Assembly (NCBI RefSeq): GCF_023168325.1
Contig: NZ_AP025688.1
Coordinates: 4,216,001-4,280,000 of the forward strand
DNA from: Tsukamurella sp. PLM1
Lineage (GTDB): Bacteria; Actinomycetota; Actinomycetes; Mycobacteriales; Mycobacteriaceae
Direction: 5' to 3'
DNA: 64,000 nt
Made by a program: the position numbers and the translations under genes. Shown here in pieces: positions 18,457 to 28,159 of the stretch. Below the pieces are notes generated by a model that was given only the letters and a program-made list of their open reading frames with translations, did no database searches and was not told the DNA's origin. The stretch's first letter is position 1. Every line of letters starts with the position of its first letter.

Positions 18457-20220
18457 CTACTCCTTCGCGCCGGGCTTCACGACGATCTCGATCGGCCCCG
18501 AGTGGTCGGCGTCGTACGCCTCGACCGTCACCAGCTCGCCGGTGACCGGCGGGTGGTAGAGGTCCTCGGGCACGGTGCCGTCGGAGTACACCGGCACGTC
18601 GTCCGACGGGAGCACGTCGGACGTGTCGTCGGTGACGGCGAGGGTGTTGGCGTGCCAGCGCATGCGCTCGCCGAGCTCCTCGCGGTGCGTGCGCTCCGCC
18701 ACGATCAGCGGGTCGTGCCAGAGGTCCATCATGAGGCCCACGCACATCCCGATCATCACCACCAGGAACGGCGCGGCCGCGATGATCGCCATCTGTTTGA
18801 TGCCGGTGAGCGCGTCGTCTCCGCTGACCGAGAGCAGTAGGGCTGCAACTGTTCCCGTGAGGACACCCCAGAAGATGGTGATCAGGCGGTTCGGCTCCTC
18901 CGCGCCGCGCTGGGAGAGCGTCCCCATCACGATGGAGGCCGAGTCCGCGCCGGAGACGAAGAAGATCCCCACCAGCAGCACCACGAGGAACGCGGTGATC
19001 GTGGGCCACGGCAGGTTGCCGAGGACGTCGAACAGCATGACCTCCTCGTTCTCCGCCTTGCTGACGCCCATGCCCGCCTGCTCCTGGTTGATCGCGGTAC
19101 CGCCGAACACGGCGAACCACACCAGCGACACCAGAGTCGGCACGGCCATCACGCCGATCACGAACTCGCGGATGGTGCGGCCCTTCGAGATCTTCGCCAG
19201 GAACAGGCCCACGAACGGCGTCCAGCTGACCCACCAGGCCCAGTAGAAGATGGTCCAGGTGGACAGCCACTTGCCGGCCTCGGGCTCGTTGGCCGCGGAA
19301 CGGGCCGACATGTCCATGAAGTCCGCCGCGTACGCGCCCATCGAGGTGGGCAGCAGGTTCAGGATGAACACGGTGGGACCCACCACGAACACGAACACCG
19401 CGAGCACCAGCGCCAGCACCATGTTGGTGTTCGAGAGCCACTGAATACCCTTCGCCACGCCCGAGACCGCGGATGCCACGAAGCACAGCGTGAGCACGGC
19501 GATGATCGCCACGAGGAGCAGCTTGCTCGATCCGTCCTCGGCCCAGCCGAGCCGCTCGAGTCCCGCACCCACCTGCGCGGCACCGAGGCCGAGCGAGGCG
19601 GTCGTGCCGAACAGCGTGGCGAAGATCGCGAGGATGTCGATGACGCGGCCGCCCACGCCCTGCCCGCCCGTCTTGTTGAAGATCGGGGCGAACACGGAGC
19701 TGATCAGCTGGCTGCGCCCGCACCGGTAGGTGCTGTAGGCGATGGCCAGGCCCACGACGGCGTAGATGGCCCACGGGTGGAATCCCCAGTGGAACATGGT
19801 GGTGGCCATGGCCACCGCGACGTCGTGACTGGACATGCCGGGCGGCGCACCCACGAAGTGGTAGATCGGTTCCGCCGCGCCGAAGAACATCAGGCCGATG
19901 CCCATGCCCGCGCTGAACATCATCGCGATCCACGACACGGTCTTGTACTCGGGCTTTTCGCCGTCGCGCCCCAGGGGGATGCGACCGAAGCGGGAGAAGG
20001 CCAGGAAGGCCGCGAAGAGCACGAAGAAGCTGGCTGCGATCAGGAACAGCCAGCCCAAATCAGTGATGATCCAGTCAAGTACACCGGAGGTCGTCGTCTT
20101 CAACCCATCCGGATCCAGGAAACCCCAGAGGACGAACGCGACAACCGCGACGCCCGTCACGCCGAACACGATCCAGTCGGTCCGGCGATGGTCTCCTGTC
20201 GGTTTAGTTACAGTAGCCAT
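18457..20220 (-). CDS. BCCT-family betaine/choline/ectoine transporter
   Basis: This protein of about 587 residues has twelve predicted membrane helices. The family segments are clear: GMGIGLMFFGAAEPIYHF early on and WTIFYWAWWVSWTPFVGLFL, which contains the Trp box that binds trimethylammonium groups. A charged cytoplasmic C-terminal tail of about 90 residues could sense osmotic stress, as in BetP. Such carriers use sodium or protons to import glycine betaine, choline or ectoine. ATG 20220 is preferred over GTG 20229 because GGGG precedes it. A separate ABC osmolyte importer lies at 21985-25578. Confidence 0.88.
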   Translation of the reverse strand: MATVTKPTGDHRRTDWIVFGVTGVAVVAFVLWGFLDPDGLKTTTSGVLDWIITDLGWLFLIAASFFVLFAAFLAFSRFGRIPLGRDGEKPEYKTVSWIAMMFSAGMGIGLMFFGAAEPIYHFVGAPPGMSSHDVAVAMATTMFHWGFHPWAIYAVVGLAIAYSTYRCGRSQLISSVFAPIFNKTGGQGVGGRVIDILAIFATLFGTTASLGLGAAQVGAGLERLGWAEDGSSKLLLVAIIAVLTLCFVASAVSGVAKGIQWLSNTNMVLALVLAVFVFVVGPTVFILNLLPTSMGAYAADFMDMSARSAANEPEAGKWLSTWTIFYWAWWVSWTPFVGLFLAKISKGRTIREFVIGVMAVPTLVSLVWFAVFGGTAINQEQAGMGVSKAENEEVMLFDVLGNLPWPTITAFLVVLLVGIFFVSGADSASIVMGTLSQRGAEEPNRLITIFWGVLTGTVAALLLSVSGDDALTGIKQMAIIAAAPFLVVMIGMCVGLMMDLWHDPLIVAERTHREELGERMRWHANTLAVTDDTSDVLPSDDVPVYSDGTVPEDLYHPPVTGELVTVEAYDADHSGPIEIVVKPGAKE

Positions 20221-20262
20221 GATCCCCACTAGATCACAGTGGTCATGGCACTGGTCAAATCT

Positions 20263-20289
20263 CCCGGGAACCCCTCCGGGGTTCCCGGG
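20263..20289 (-). terminator. Strong hairpin terminator after the AIM24 gene
   Basis: The 12-bp arms CCCGGGAACCCC and GGGGTTCCCGGG are perfect, with a 3-nt loop. It lies 45 nt beyond the stop of the minus-strand AIM24-family gene and before the BCCT start, so it should separate the two transcription units. Confidence 0.75.
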
Positions 20290-20333
20290 CGCGAACTAGA
20301 CTGCCTCGCCGCCGGGTCCACGGCGGCAGTGGA

Positions 20334-21014
20334 TCAGGCCGACGGCGCCACGGATCGGATCCATCCCTCCAGGCCACGGGGGTTGCGGGTCTGCAACAGC
20401 ACCCGCCCGGGGCCGGTGAACTCGAACACCATTCCCTCGCCGGATTTCATCGACTGGATCCACTTGCCCTGCACCGCGCGGCGCATCGAGAACTGCATGT
20501 TCAGGTCGTACGCCACCACGTGGCCGGTGTCGATCACCACCTGCTCGCCCGGCTGCAGGTCGATCACGTCGATCGCGCCGTACACCGCGACCAGCACCTC
20601 GCCCTGGCCCGAGACCTGCAGGCCGAACGCGCCCTCGCCGCCGAAGAAGGTCTTGGCGCCACCGAACTGCGTGGCCGTCTGCACCCCGTAGGAGCTGGCG
20701 AGCCACCCGCCGCGGGTGATGTAGTACGGCCGGTCCGGCTGGATCTGCAGCACGGCGATATCGCCCGGCAGGGTGCCGGCGACGTCGACCCAACCGCCCT
20801 GCGGCGGGGCGGTGAACGTGGAGACGAAGAACGACTCGCCGGAGAGCAGGCTCCGCTTGAGGCCCTGCATGATGCCGCCCTGCGCCTGCGACTGGAGGTT
20901 CATGCCGGCGGAGTGCGCGACCATCGCGCCCGACTCCACGGTCATCGGTTCATTCGGCGCCAGCTGGCACCGGGCCATCGTGAACGACGGGTTGTGACGG
21001 AGCTGTACCTGCAT
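20334..21014 (-). CDS. AIM24 / TIGR00266 family protein
   Basis: This 226-residue beta-rich protein has the family features: FTMARCQLAPNEPMTVESGAMVAHS near the N-terminus, GESFFVSTFTAPPQGG, and a C-terminal GPGRVLLQTRNP. AIM24-like proteins have a stacked beta-sheet fold; the bacterial role is not settled. No membrane segment is seen. ATG 21014 fits the family N-terminus. It is followed by a strong hairpin, so it is probably the last gene of its transcript. Confidence 0.75.
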   Translation of the reverse strand: MQVQLRHNPSFTMARCQLAPNEPMTVESGAMVAHSAGMNLQSQAQGGIMQGLKRSLLSGESFFVSTFTAPPQGGWVDVAGTLPGDIAVLQIQPDRPYYITRGGWLASSYGVQTATQFGGAKTFFGGEGAFGLQVSGQGEVLVAVYGAIDVIDLQPGEQVVIDTGHVVAYDLNMQFSMRRAVQGKWIQSMKSGEGMVFEFTGPGRVLLQTRNPRGLEGWIRSVAPSA

Positions 21015-21040
21015 GGGACCGAGCGTAACCGAGGATTCGG

Positions 21041-21446
21041 TCAGCCGACCAGCGCAGCTTTCAGGGCCTGGTAGCCGCCCTCGACGTCCGCCGCGCGGCG
21101 CAGCCCGATGTCGCGCAGTGCGGCCGCCGCGAGCGAGCTCGTGTACCCCTCGGAGCAGATCACCAGCCACCGCACGTCCCAGTCTCGGGCCTGCGGGATC
21201 CGTGCGTCCGACGTGGGGTCGAGCCGCCACTCCAGCACGTTCCGCTCGATCACCAGCGCGCCCGGCACCTCGCCCTCCGCGGCGCGCTGCGCCGCCGGGC
21301 GGATGTCCACGAGGCGCGCGCCCGCCGCGAGCTCGTCCCCGACCGCCGCGGCGGGCACACGCTCGATCCGCGCCCGAGCCGCCGCCGAGCGCGTCGATAC
21401 CCCGCTCGGTCACCCGGTTCGACGGTGCCTCGGGCACGTCCGTCAC
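21041..21446 (-). CDS. Rhodanese-like sulfurtransferase, frame broken once
   Basis: The 3' part encodes a single rhodanese domain: ARLVDIRPAAQRAAEGEVPGALVIERNVLEWRLDP, then the active-site loop VICSEGYTSSLAAAAL with Cys and the family end VEGGYQALK. The first 20 or so residues (MTDVPEAPSNRVTERGIDAL) are in another frame. Removing one G in the ctcggcggcgg run near 21380-21390 joins them as IDAL-AAARARIERV, as expected for the family. GTG 21446 overlaps the stop of the cysteine dioxygenase gene (GTGA), which supports this longer start. The pair points to sulfur handling after cysteine oxidation. Confidence 0.75.
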
Positions 21447-21922
21447 TTCGCTGCGGGTCCGGCGCAGCCGCCCTCGGGACTGACCTCGTAGTACGACATC
21501 GCGGTGAGCGGCGGCGAGTAGGCGTGCACGGAGAGCGTGGGCGTCGCCGTCTCACCCGAGGCGGCGTCGTGCGCGTCCGCGTGCCGGGTCACGTCGTGCA
21601 CCCAGCCTCGGTCGAACGCGGCCTGCCCACCGGGGCCGATCCTCCGCTCACGCAATGCCCCGCCGTCCCAACGGAGTTCGGACAGGGCACCGTCGACCAC
21701 GGTGAGCGCGCCGAGCGACCCGGCGTGGTCGTGCAGCTCCGTCGACCGCTCGGGGACCCAGCTGATGAGCCAGACGTCCACCTCGTCGTCGCCCCACAAC
21801 CGGGCCGCCCACCGCTCGTCGGTGGGCCAGGACTCCGGAGTCAGGTGTGAGTACTCGCCCGCACGCACCCGCGCCGCCTCGGTGGCGGTGAGGGCCAACA
21901 GGTCCGGCACGTTCTCGGTCAT
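21443..21922 (-). CDS. Cysteine dioxygenase family protein
   Basis: This 159-residue cupin has the thiol dioxygenase metal motif HDHAGS (in STELHDHAGSLGALTVVDG) and a later His in LSVHAYSPPLTAMSYYE, which includes the conserved Tyr. These enzymes use iron and oxygen to turn cysteine into cysteine sulfinate. Coupling to a rhodanese gene by a 4-nt overlap is common in actinobacteria and suggests joint sulfur metabolism. ATG 21922 is chosen by length and position. Substrate specificity within thiol dioxygenases is not proven. Confidence 0.8.
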   Translation of the reverse strand: MTENVPDLLALTATEAARVRAGEYSHLTPESWPTDERWAARLWGDDEVDVWLISWVPERSTELHDHAGSLGALTVVDGALSELRWDGGALRERRIGPGGQAAFDRGWVHDVTRHADAHDAASGETATPTLSVHAYSPPLTAMSYYEVSPEGGCAGPAAK

Positions 21923-21984
21923 ACGGCCAGTGTTCGCCCGGGCGGACCGCCGCCGGAAGCGTTGCGCTCAGGACGAACCGAACG

Positions 21985-22941
21985 TCAGCGCACCAGGCCG
22001 ACCTTCTTCAGCCACGTCGCGGCCACGTCAGCGGGGTCGCGCCCCTCGATGTCGATCTGCCCGTTGAGCTCCTGCATCGTCTCGTTGGTGAGCAGTCGGC
22101 TCACCTTCGCCAGCACGTCGGCGATCTGCGGGTACTTCTTCAGCGCGTCCGAGCGCACCTCGGGCACACCGTCGTAGGGCAGGAAGAACTTCCGGTCGTC
22201 CTCGAGCAGCTCGAGCCCCAGCTTGCGGATGCGCCCGTCCGTGGCGTACACGTCGCCGGCGAGGCAGGTGCCACCCGAGATCGCCGAGTAGACCACACCC
22301 GCGTCCATGGTGATCACGGAGTCCGGCGGGGTACCACTGCCGAGAGGCACCTGGTACTTCTCCAGCAACCGGCCCAATCCGTCGGGGCGGGATTGGAACT
22401 CGGGGTCCACGCACAGCTTGCGCTCGGCCGGCGGCAGGGCGAACAGATCGCTCAGGGTGCGCAAGTTCCGCTGCGCCTTCTGCTGCGGCGTCACCGCGAA
22501 CGCGTACGTGTTGTTGAAGGGCGCCGGGGTGAGCACCTCGATCCCGTTGGCACGCTCGGCTTCCCGCACGCGATCCCACAGCTGCTTCGAATCGCTGATC
22601 GTCTCCGTCTGCCCGAGGTAGCTCACCCAGATCGTGCCGGTGTACTCCCACGAGACGTCGGCGGCGCCGCTCGTCATCGCCTGCCGCGACGACATCGAGC
22701 CCGGCGCGTTGGTGATGTCGGTGATGTCGGCACCGGCGGCCTGCAACATCGTGGTGGTGATCTTGCCCAGGAGGATGCCCTCGGAGAACGATTTCGACGT
22801 CACGGAGATCTTCGCACCCGCCAGGGGGCGCTCGCCGTCGGCGGGCTCGGCGTGCACGAAATGGCCGGAGCTGCTCTCCAACCCGCAACCGCCGAGCACC
22901 AACGCCAGCACCGTCAGGAGGGGGATCAGCGCACGCCTCAT
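21985..22941 (-). CDS. Glycine betaine/choline-type ABC transporter binding lipoprotein
   Basis: This is a 318-residue OpuCC/ProX-like lipoprotein. The signal ends in a lipobox (LVLGGC), followed by ISVTSKSFSEGILLGKITTTMLQAAGADITDIT and SGAADVSWEYTGTIWVSYLG, the typical start of the osmoprotectant-binding fold. A Tyr/Trp-rich pocket would bind a quaternary amine. ATG 22941 overlaps the permease stop (ATGA). It is the last gene of a four-gene operon (permease, ATPase, permease, binding protein). Confidence 0.88.
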   Translation of the reverse strand: MRRALIPLLTVLALVLGGCGLESSSGHFVHAEPADGERPLAGAKISVTSKSFSEGILLGKITTTMLQAAGADITDITNAPGSMSSRQAMTSGAADVSWEYTGTIWVSYLGQTETISDSKQLWDRVREAERANGIEVLTPAPFNNTYAFAVTPQQKAQRNLRTLSDLFALPPAERKLCVDPEFQSRPDGLGRLLEKYQVPLGSGTPPDSVITMDAGVVYSAISGGTCLAGDVYATDGRIRKLGLELLEDDRKFFLPYDGVPEVRSDALKKYPQIADVLAKVSRLLTNETMQELNGQIDIEGRDPADVAATWLKKVGLVR

Positions 22942-23747
22942 GCGGTCACTCCCCTCAGGCCGCGCGGCGCGAGCAGGTACTCGGCGAGGCGCGCCAGCCA
23001 GTCGATTCCGAGAGCGAGGAGGGCCACGAGCAGCGCGCCGGAGAACAGGAGTTTCGGCAGGTACAGCGTGACGCCGGTGGTGATCAGCACGCCGAGGCCG
23101 CCCGCGCCGATGAAGGTGCCCAGGGTGGCGGTGCCCACCAGGATCACGAGCGCGGTGCGCACGCCGTGCAGGATCACCGGAATCGACAGCGGAAGCTCCA
23201 CCCGCACCAGCGTGGTCACCGTCGAGAAGCCCTGACCGCGCGCGGCTTCGATCACCCGGTCGTCCACCTGGCGCAGGCCGGTCACGGTGTTCTGCAGGAT
23301 CGGGAGGACGGCGTACACCACCAGCGCCGCGACCGCCGTCCACCGCCCGGTGCCCAGCCACATCGCGAACAGCACCACCATGCCCATGACGGGTGCGGCC
23401 TGTCCCACGTTCGCCAGGGCCACCACCACCGGCGAGATCCGCGCGAACCGCTTGCGGGTCACCAGGATCCCCAGCGGTATCGCGATCACCAGCACGATCA
23501 CGGCGGAGACCACCGTCAGCCACACGTGCTGCCACACGGACTCGCTCAGGGCGGACCACTGCAACTGGACCGCCTCGACCTCCGAGAAGGTCTGCGAGGC
23601 GTGCCAGATCAGGTAGCCCACGAACCCGACCACCACCAGCAGCGGCTCGATGATCAGGTCCACCGGCACGCCGCCCGCGAACCGCGGCGTGGGCTCCGCC
23701 CTCGCCGGCCTGCGCGCCGCACCGGGCTGCCGGCTCGCGGCCGTCAC
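22938..23747 (-). CDS. Osmoprotectant ABC transporter permease (second)
   Basis: This 269-residue membrane protein has about six helices and the binding-protein-dependent permease loop EAARGQGFSTVTTLVRVELPLSIPVILHGVR, which contacts the ATPase. PIGILV-type and GTATLGTFIGAGGLG segments match OpuC/ProZ permeases. The start overlaps the ATPase stop, and its stop overlaps the binding-protein start. It forms the import channel with the permease at 24934-25578. Confidence 0.88.
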   Translation of the reverse strand: MTAASRQPGAARRPARAEPTPRFAGGVPVDLIIEPLLVVVGFVGYLIWHASQTFSEVEAVQLQWSALSESVWQHVWLTVVSAVIVLVIAIPLGILVTRKRFARISPVVVALANVGQAAPVMGMVVLFAMWLGTGRWTAVAALVVYAVLPILQNTVTGLRQVDDRVIEAARGQGFSTVTTLVRVELPLSIPVILHGVRTALVILVGTATLGTFIGAGGLGVLITTGVTLYLPKLLFSGALLVALLALGIDWLARLAEYLLAPRGLRGVTA

Positions 23748-24913
23748 GGCGCCGCCCGGTAGGTGTCGGCGGCCTGCTCCGGGTTCGCGAGCGCCTGCCG
23801 CTCGCGGATCCGGTTGGCCACCTGCTCGATGGTGAGCGATCCGATCACCTTGCCGCGCTGCGTGACCAGCACGCCGCCCTGGCTGGCGGCGAGCATCACG
23901 TCCAGCGCGTCGGCCAGCGTCGCGGTGCGCTCGGCCACCGGCAGCCGCTGGTCGACGTAGTCCGAGACGACGGGCTTGCTCAGTACCTCGGACACCGACG
24001 GCCAGGCGCGCGGCCGGTCGTCCGCGTCCACGACCACCACCCAGTTGAGTCCGGACTCGCGGGCGCGGGCGGCCACCTCGTCGGAGGGATCGCCGGGGCG
24101 GGCAAGCACAACCGGGGCGCTGGGGATGTCGCTGACCGTGGTCAGCGACAGGTGTCGCAGCGTGGCACCGGATCCCACGAACTCCTCGACGAACTCGTTC
24201 GCCGGCGCGGCGAGGATCTCCTCCGGGGTCCCGTACTGTTCCACCTGTCCGCCCTCGGACAGGATCAGCACCCGATCGGCCAGCTTGATCGCCTCGTCCA
24301 CGTCGTGCGTGACGATCACGATCGTCTTGTGCAGTTCCTCTTGGATCGCGAGCAACTGGTCCTGCAGGCGCACCCGGGTGATCGGATCGACGGCGCCGAA
24401 CGGCTCGTCCATCAGCAGCACCGGCGGGTCGGCCGCGAGCGCGCGGGCCACGCCCACGCGCTGCTGCTGGCCGCCGGACATCTCCTTGGGGTAGCGGCCG
24501 CGGAACTGCTCGGGGTCGAGACCGACCAGTTCCAGCAGCTCCGTCACGCGGTCACGGGTGCGCTCCTTGTCCCAGCCGAGGAGCCCGGGCACCGCGGCCA
24601 CGTTCCGCTCCACGGTCCAGTGCGGGAACAGCCCGCCCGCCTGCACCACGTAGCCGATGCCCTGGCGCAGGTCGTCGGCGTCGGCCGCGGTGGCATCGGT
24701 GCCGCCGATCAGCACCGTGCCCGAGGTGGGTTCGATCAGCCGGTTGATCATCTTGAGCGTCGTGGTCTTGCCGCAGCCCGACGGCCCGACGATCGCCACC
24801 GTCTCCCCCGCCTCGATCGCTATGGACAGCTCCTTGACCGCGGGCCTGTCCTGCCCGCGGTACCGCTTGACCACCTTCTCGAGCTCGATCGATACGCCTG
24901 TCGTCTCTGACAT
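23744..24913 (-). CDS. Osmoprotectant ABC transporter ATPase with CBS domains
   Basis: This 389-residue ATPase of the ProV/OpuCA type has Walker A GPSGCGKTTT near residue 42, the Q-loop, signature MSGGQQQRVGVARAL, Walker B VLLMDEPFGAVD, and the switch His in VTHD. After residue 270 come two CBS-like repeats (around SDIPSAPVVL and RTATLADALDVML), which in OpuA sense ionic strength. ATG 24913 is set by GGAGG 5 nt upstream. It should gate betaine uptake by osmolarity. Confidence 0.9.
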   Translation of the reverse strand: MSETTGVSIELEKVVKRYRGQDRPAVKELSIAIEAGETVAIVGPSGCGKTTTLKMINRLIEPTSGTVLIGGTDATAADADDLRQGIGYVVQAGGLFPHWTVERNVAAVPGLLGWDKERTRDRVTELLELVGLDPEQFRGRYPKEMSGGQQQRVGVARALAADPPVLLMDEPFGAVDPITRVRLQDQLLAIQEELHKTIVIVTHDVDEAIKLADRVLILSEGGQVEQYGTPEEILAAPANEFVEEFVGSGATLRHLSLTTVSDIPSAPVVLARPGDPSDEVAARARESGLNWVVVVDADDRPRAWPSVSEVLSKPVVSDYVDQRLPVAERTATLADALDVMLAASQGGVLVTQRGKVIGSLTIEQVANRIRERQALANPEQAADTYRAAP

Positions 24914-24933
24914 TCGATCCTCCGGATTCGGTC

Positions 24934-25578
24934 TCATCGCAGTCCCTTCGAGACGGTGAAACGGCCGAGCAGCACCAGCAGACCGTCGAGTACGAGCGCG
25001 ATGACCACCACCAGAGCGGTACCCACCAGCGCGGATTCGAGCGCGCCCGCGCCCCCGAGGCGGGCGAGACCGGCGAAGATCAGCGAGCCCAGGCCGGGGC
25101 CGAGCACGTACGCCACCACGGTGGCGACGCCGACGACCAGCTGCGTGCTCACCCGGATGCCGGTCAGGATCACCGGCCACGCGTTGGGCAGTTCGACGGT
25201 GGCCAGCACTCGCCAGCGCGGCATCCCCAGGCCGCGCGCCGCCTCGACCAGCGCCGCGGGCACGGCCTGCAGCCCCACGATCGCGCTGGTCAGGATGGGC
25301 AGCGTGGCGTAGAACGCGAGCATCGTGACGGACGGGGTGACCCCCAGCCCGAACACGATGAGCAACAGTGCGAGGAGGGCGAGGGACGGCACCGTCATAC
25401 CCACGGACGCGATGGCCGTGGCGAACGCGGCCCCGGCCCGGGAGCGGTACACGAGCGCCGCGACGACCAGGGCGATCACCACGCCCGCCAGCACGCACTG
25501 GATCACGAGCGAGGCGTGTTGATACGTGAGGAAGGCGAGCTGACCGGAACGACCGTCGAGAAATCTTCGGAGGTCCAC
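24934..25578 (-). CDS. Osmoprotectant ABC transporter permease (first)
   Basis: This 214-residue permease has about five to six helices and the EAA loop LVEAARGLGMPRWRVLATVELPNAWPVILTGIR. TVPSLALLALLLIVFGLG is typical of OpuCB/ProW proteins. GTG 25578 opens the operon, which is divergent from the helR-like gene; the 229-bp gap contains the promoters of both. It is shorter than its partner at 22938-23747 but complete. Confidence 0.87.
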   Translation of the reverse strand: MDLRRFLDGRSGQLAFLTYQHASLVIQCVLAGVVIALVVAALVYRSRAGAAFATAIASVGMTVPSLALLALLLIVFGLGVTPSVTMLAFYATLPILTSAIVGLQAVPAALVEAARGLGMPRWRVLATVELPNAWPVILTGIRVSTQLVVGVATVVAYVLGPGLGSLIFAGLARLGGAGALESALVGTALVVVIALVLDGLLVLLGRFTVSKGLR

Positions 25579-25735
25579 TCGTCCGAACCTACATATGTTC
25601 GAGCAGATGCGCGCGGTTCGCGTCAGATGGACTGAAACTTCGCCATCGCGGGCGAACCCGGGTCATCGCCCGCCCGGACTCTCGAGCGAGATCGCCGGCG
25701 ACGTTTCCTTCCCACTCCAACTTATAACGCACCCC

Positions 25736-25754
25736 GGGGCTTGCCGCAAGGCCC
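25736..25754 (+). promoter_or_regulatory. Rifamycin-associated element (RAE)
   Basis: GGGGCTTGCCGCAAGGCCC is a 19-bp imperfect inverted repeat matching, as I recall it, the rifamycin-associated element found upstream of rifamycin-inactivating enzymes and helR in actinobacteria. It lies 7 nt after a good -10 (TATAAC, 25723-25728) and 53 nt before the helR-like start, so it overlaps the start of transcription. That is where elements controlling rifamycin-induced transcription are found. Confidence 0.75.
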
Positions 25755-25807
25755 GTAGTAGGCGCATACTCGCTGGCCGGATCGGGTTTCGAGCGAGGCG
25801 AGGGTGC

Positions 25808-27980
25808 ATGACTGAGTACGAGAACGACCTGGGGTCGGAGCGCGAGTACGTGGCGGGGTTGTACGCGCGCCTGGACGCGGAGCGGGACCGGGCGCGGCGA
25901 CGCTACACGGACGCCCTGCGCGACCATGAGGGCCGGGCGGTGGACCGGGAGGGCGACGTGATGACCTCCGCGCGGGAGGTGCGGCGACTGAGCGTCGCCG
26001 AGGAGGGCCTCGCGTTCGGCAGGCTCGACGGTGAGCCGGGCGGCACCGTCGGCACGCGGTACGTGGGCCGGCTCGGGCTCTTCGACGAGGAGAAGGAGCT
26101 CCTCCTGGACTGGCGGGCGCCGGCGTCGCGGCCCTTCTACACGGCCACCGGGGCGCATCCCGAGGGCGTGCACCGGCGGCGGCAGTTCCTCAGTGACGGT
26201 CGGGAGCTGACCGCGTTCACCGACGAGATGCTGGGCCGGCCGGGCGCCGACGCCCGCGGCGACGCGGCGCTGCTGGCGGCGGTGAACGCGCCGCGCGGCG
26301 ATTCGATGCGCGACATCGTCGCGACCATCCAGGCCGACCAGGACCGGATCATCCGGTCCGACAACCCCGGCGTCACGGTGATCGAGGGCGGGCCCGGCAC
26401 GGGCAAGACCGTGGTGGCGCTGCACCGGGTGGCGTATCTGCTGTACACGCAGCGGGCGCGGTTCGAGCGGCACGGAGTGCTGGTGGTGGGCCCGAACACG
26501 TCGTTCCTGCAGCACATCGGACGGGTGCTGCCCTCGCTCGGCGAGTCGGACGTGGTGTTCGCTACCCCGGCGACGCTGTACCCGGGCGTCACGGCCCGCG
26601 CGGAGGACACGCCGGCGGTGGCGCGGATCAAGGGCGCGGCCGCGATGGCCGACGTGCTCGCCGCCGCGGTGGCGGACCGTCGGACTCTGCCGGAGACGCC
26701 CGTCTCCATCGGGCTGGGCGACACCGAAGTGCGGATCGAGGCCGACGTGGTCGGCTGGGCCCGCAACGAGGCGCGCGACAGCGAGCAGCCGCACAACCAG
26801 GCGCGAGCCGTCTTCCTCGACGTGCTGACCTGGGCGATCACCGAGCGGGCGCTGGGCCGGATCGGGAAGCAGTGGCTGCGCCGCGAGGACACGCGGGCGT
26901 GGGAGGAGATGCGCGGCAGCATGCTCGCCGACCTCGCGGTGGACGGGACCTTCCGGCGCACCGTCGATCGGTTGTGGCCCGTGCTCTCCCCGAAACCCTG
27001 CTCGCGGACCTGCTGAGCTCGCCCGCGCGGCTGGTCGCGGCGGGCGCGGACCCTTCGCTGTTGCGGCCCGACGGTGCCGCCTGGACCGTCTCGGACGTGC
27101 CCCTGCTGGACGAGCTCGCCGAGCTCCTCGGCCCGCACGAGGCGCCCGACGACGCGGCCGCCGCCGCGGCCCGGAAGGAACAGGCGGAGTTCGCGGAGGG
27201 CGTGCTGGATTCACTGGTCTCGCGGCAGGATTCGATGGACGACGAGGACCACCTGTTCGCCACCGACCTGCTCTACGCCGACGACCTGGCGGGACGGTTC
27301 GAGGAGCGGGACACCCGCGACCTGGTGGAGCGCGCCGCGACGGACCGGACGTGGGTGTACCGGCACGTGGTGGTCGACGAGGCGCAGGAGCTCTCGGCGA
27401 TGGACTGGCGGGTCCTGATGCGGCGCTGCCCGTCCCGGTCGTTCACGGTGGTCGGCGACCTCACCCAGCGCAGCGCCCCGCGGGCGCGCGCTCATGGGCC
27501 GAGATGCTGGACCCGTACGTCGCCGACCGGTGGGCGTACACCGCGCTCACGGTGAACTACCGCACCCCGTCGGAGATCATGGCGGTGGCCGCGGACGTGC
27601 TCGCCGAGTTCGCACCGGGCACCGTGCCGCCCGAGTCGGTGCGCGCCTCCGGCCTCCGGCCGTGGGCGCGGCGGGTGACCGACGAGGGGCTCGCCGACGC
27701 GATCGAGGAGTTCGCCGAGGACGAGGCGGGCCGGGAGGGCACGTGCGTCGTCATCGGGCCCGACGGTACGCCGGGCGCGGTCCCGCCGTCCGAGACCAAG
27801 GGGCTCGAGTTCGACGCGGTGCTGGTGGTCGACCCGCAGGAGATCCTCGCCGACGGCGAGCGCGGCGCGGCCGAGCTCTACGTGGCGCTCACCCGTGCGA
27901 CGCAGCGGCTCGGCGTGCTGCACCGCGCGCCGCTGCCGGAGTGTCTGGCCGGGCTCGAAAGCCCCGTCGCGGCGTCCTGA
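25808..27980 (+). CDS. helR: HelR/HelD-like RNA polymerase-associated helicase, two frame breaks
   Basis: About 724 residues after repair, the usual HelD/HelR length. The N-terminus is a charged coiled coil (EYVAGLYARLDAERDRARRRY). Walker A is EGGPGTGKTVVALHR near residue 195, and the second half has VVDEAQELSAMDWRVLMRR and GDLTQRS, then VNYRTPSEIM and a C-terminal ELYVALTRATQRLGVL, all UvrD/SF1 motifs. Such proteins bind RNA polymerase, and HelR removes rifamycin from it. A missing G near 26992 and a missing base near 27480 break the frame; repair gives SPETLLADLL and APAGARSWAEML. The upstream RAE supports HelR over generic HelD. Confidence 0.85.
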
Positions 27981-27982
27981 CG

Positions 27983-28001
27983 GGGACGGGTGAAACGTCC
28001 C
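27983..28001 (+). terminator. Hairpin after helR-like gene
   Basis: GGGACG and CGTCCC pair around a 7-nt loop, directly after the TGA at 27978-27980. The stem is short but GC-rich and well placed. Confidence 0.45.
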
Positions 28002-28159
28002 GCTCCACGGGCCGCTTCGGCGAAAGGCCGGACACCGGCCGCGTCCCACGGCTAACTTCTGAGTTGGCAGGCATTCGCACTCAAGTCGGATCGGGTGCGC
28101 AGCGGCGCGACTAGCACGGCCTTCGCACTTCGGAACGTGGTCAGGCGGGAGTTGGCACG

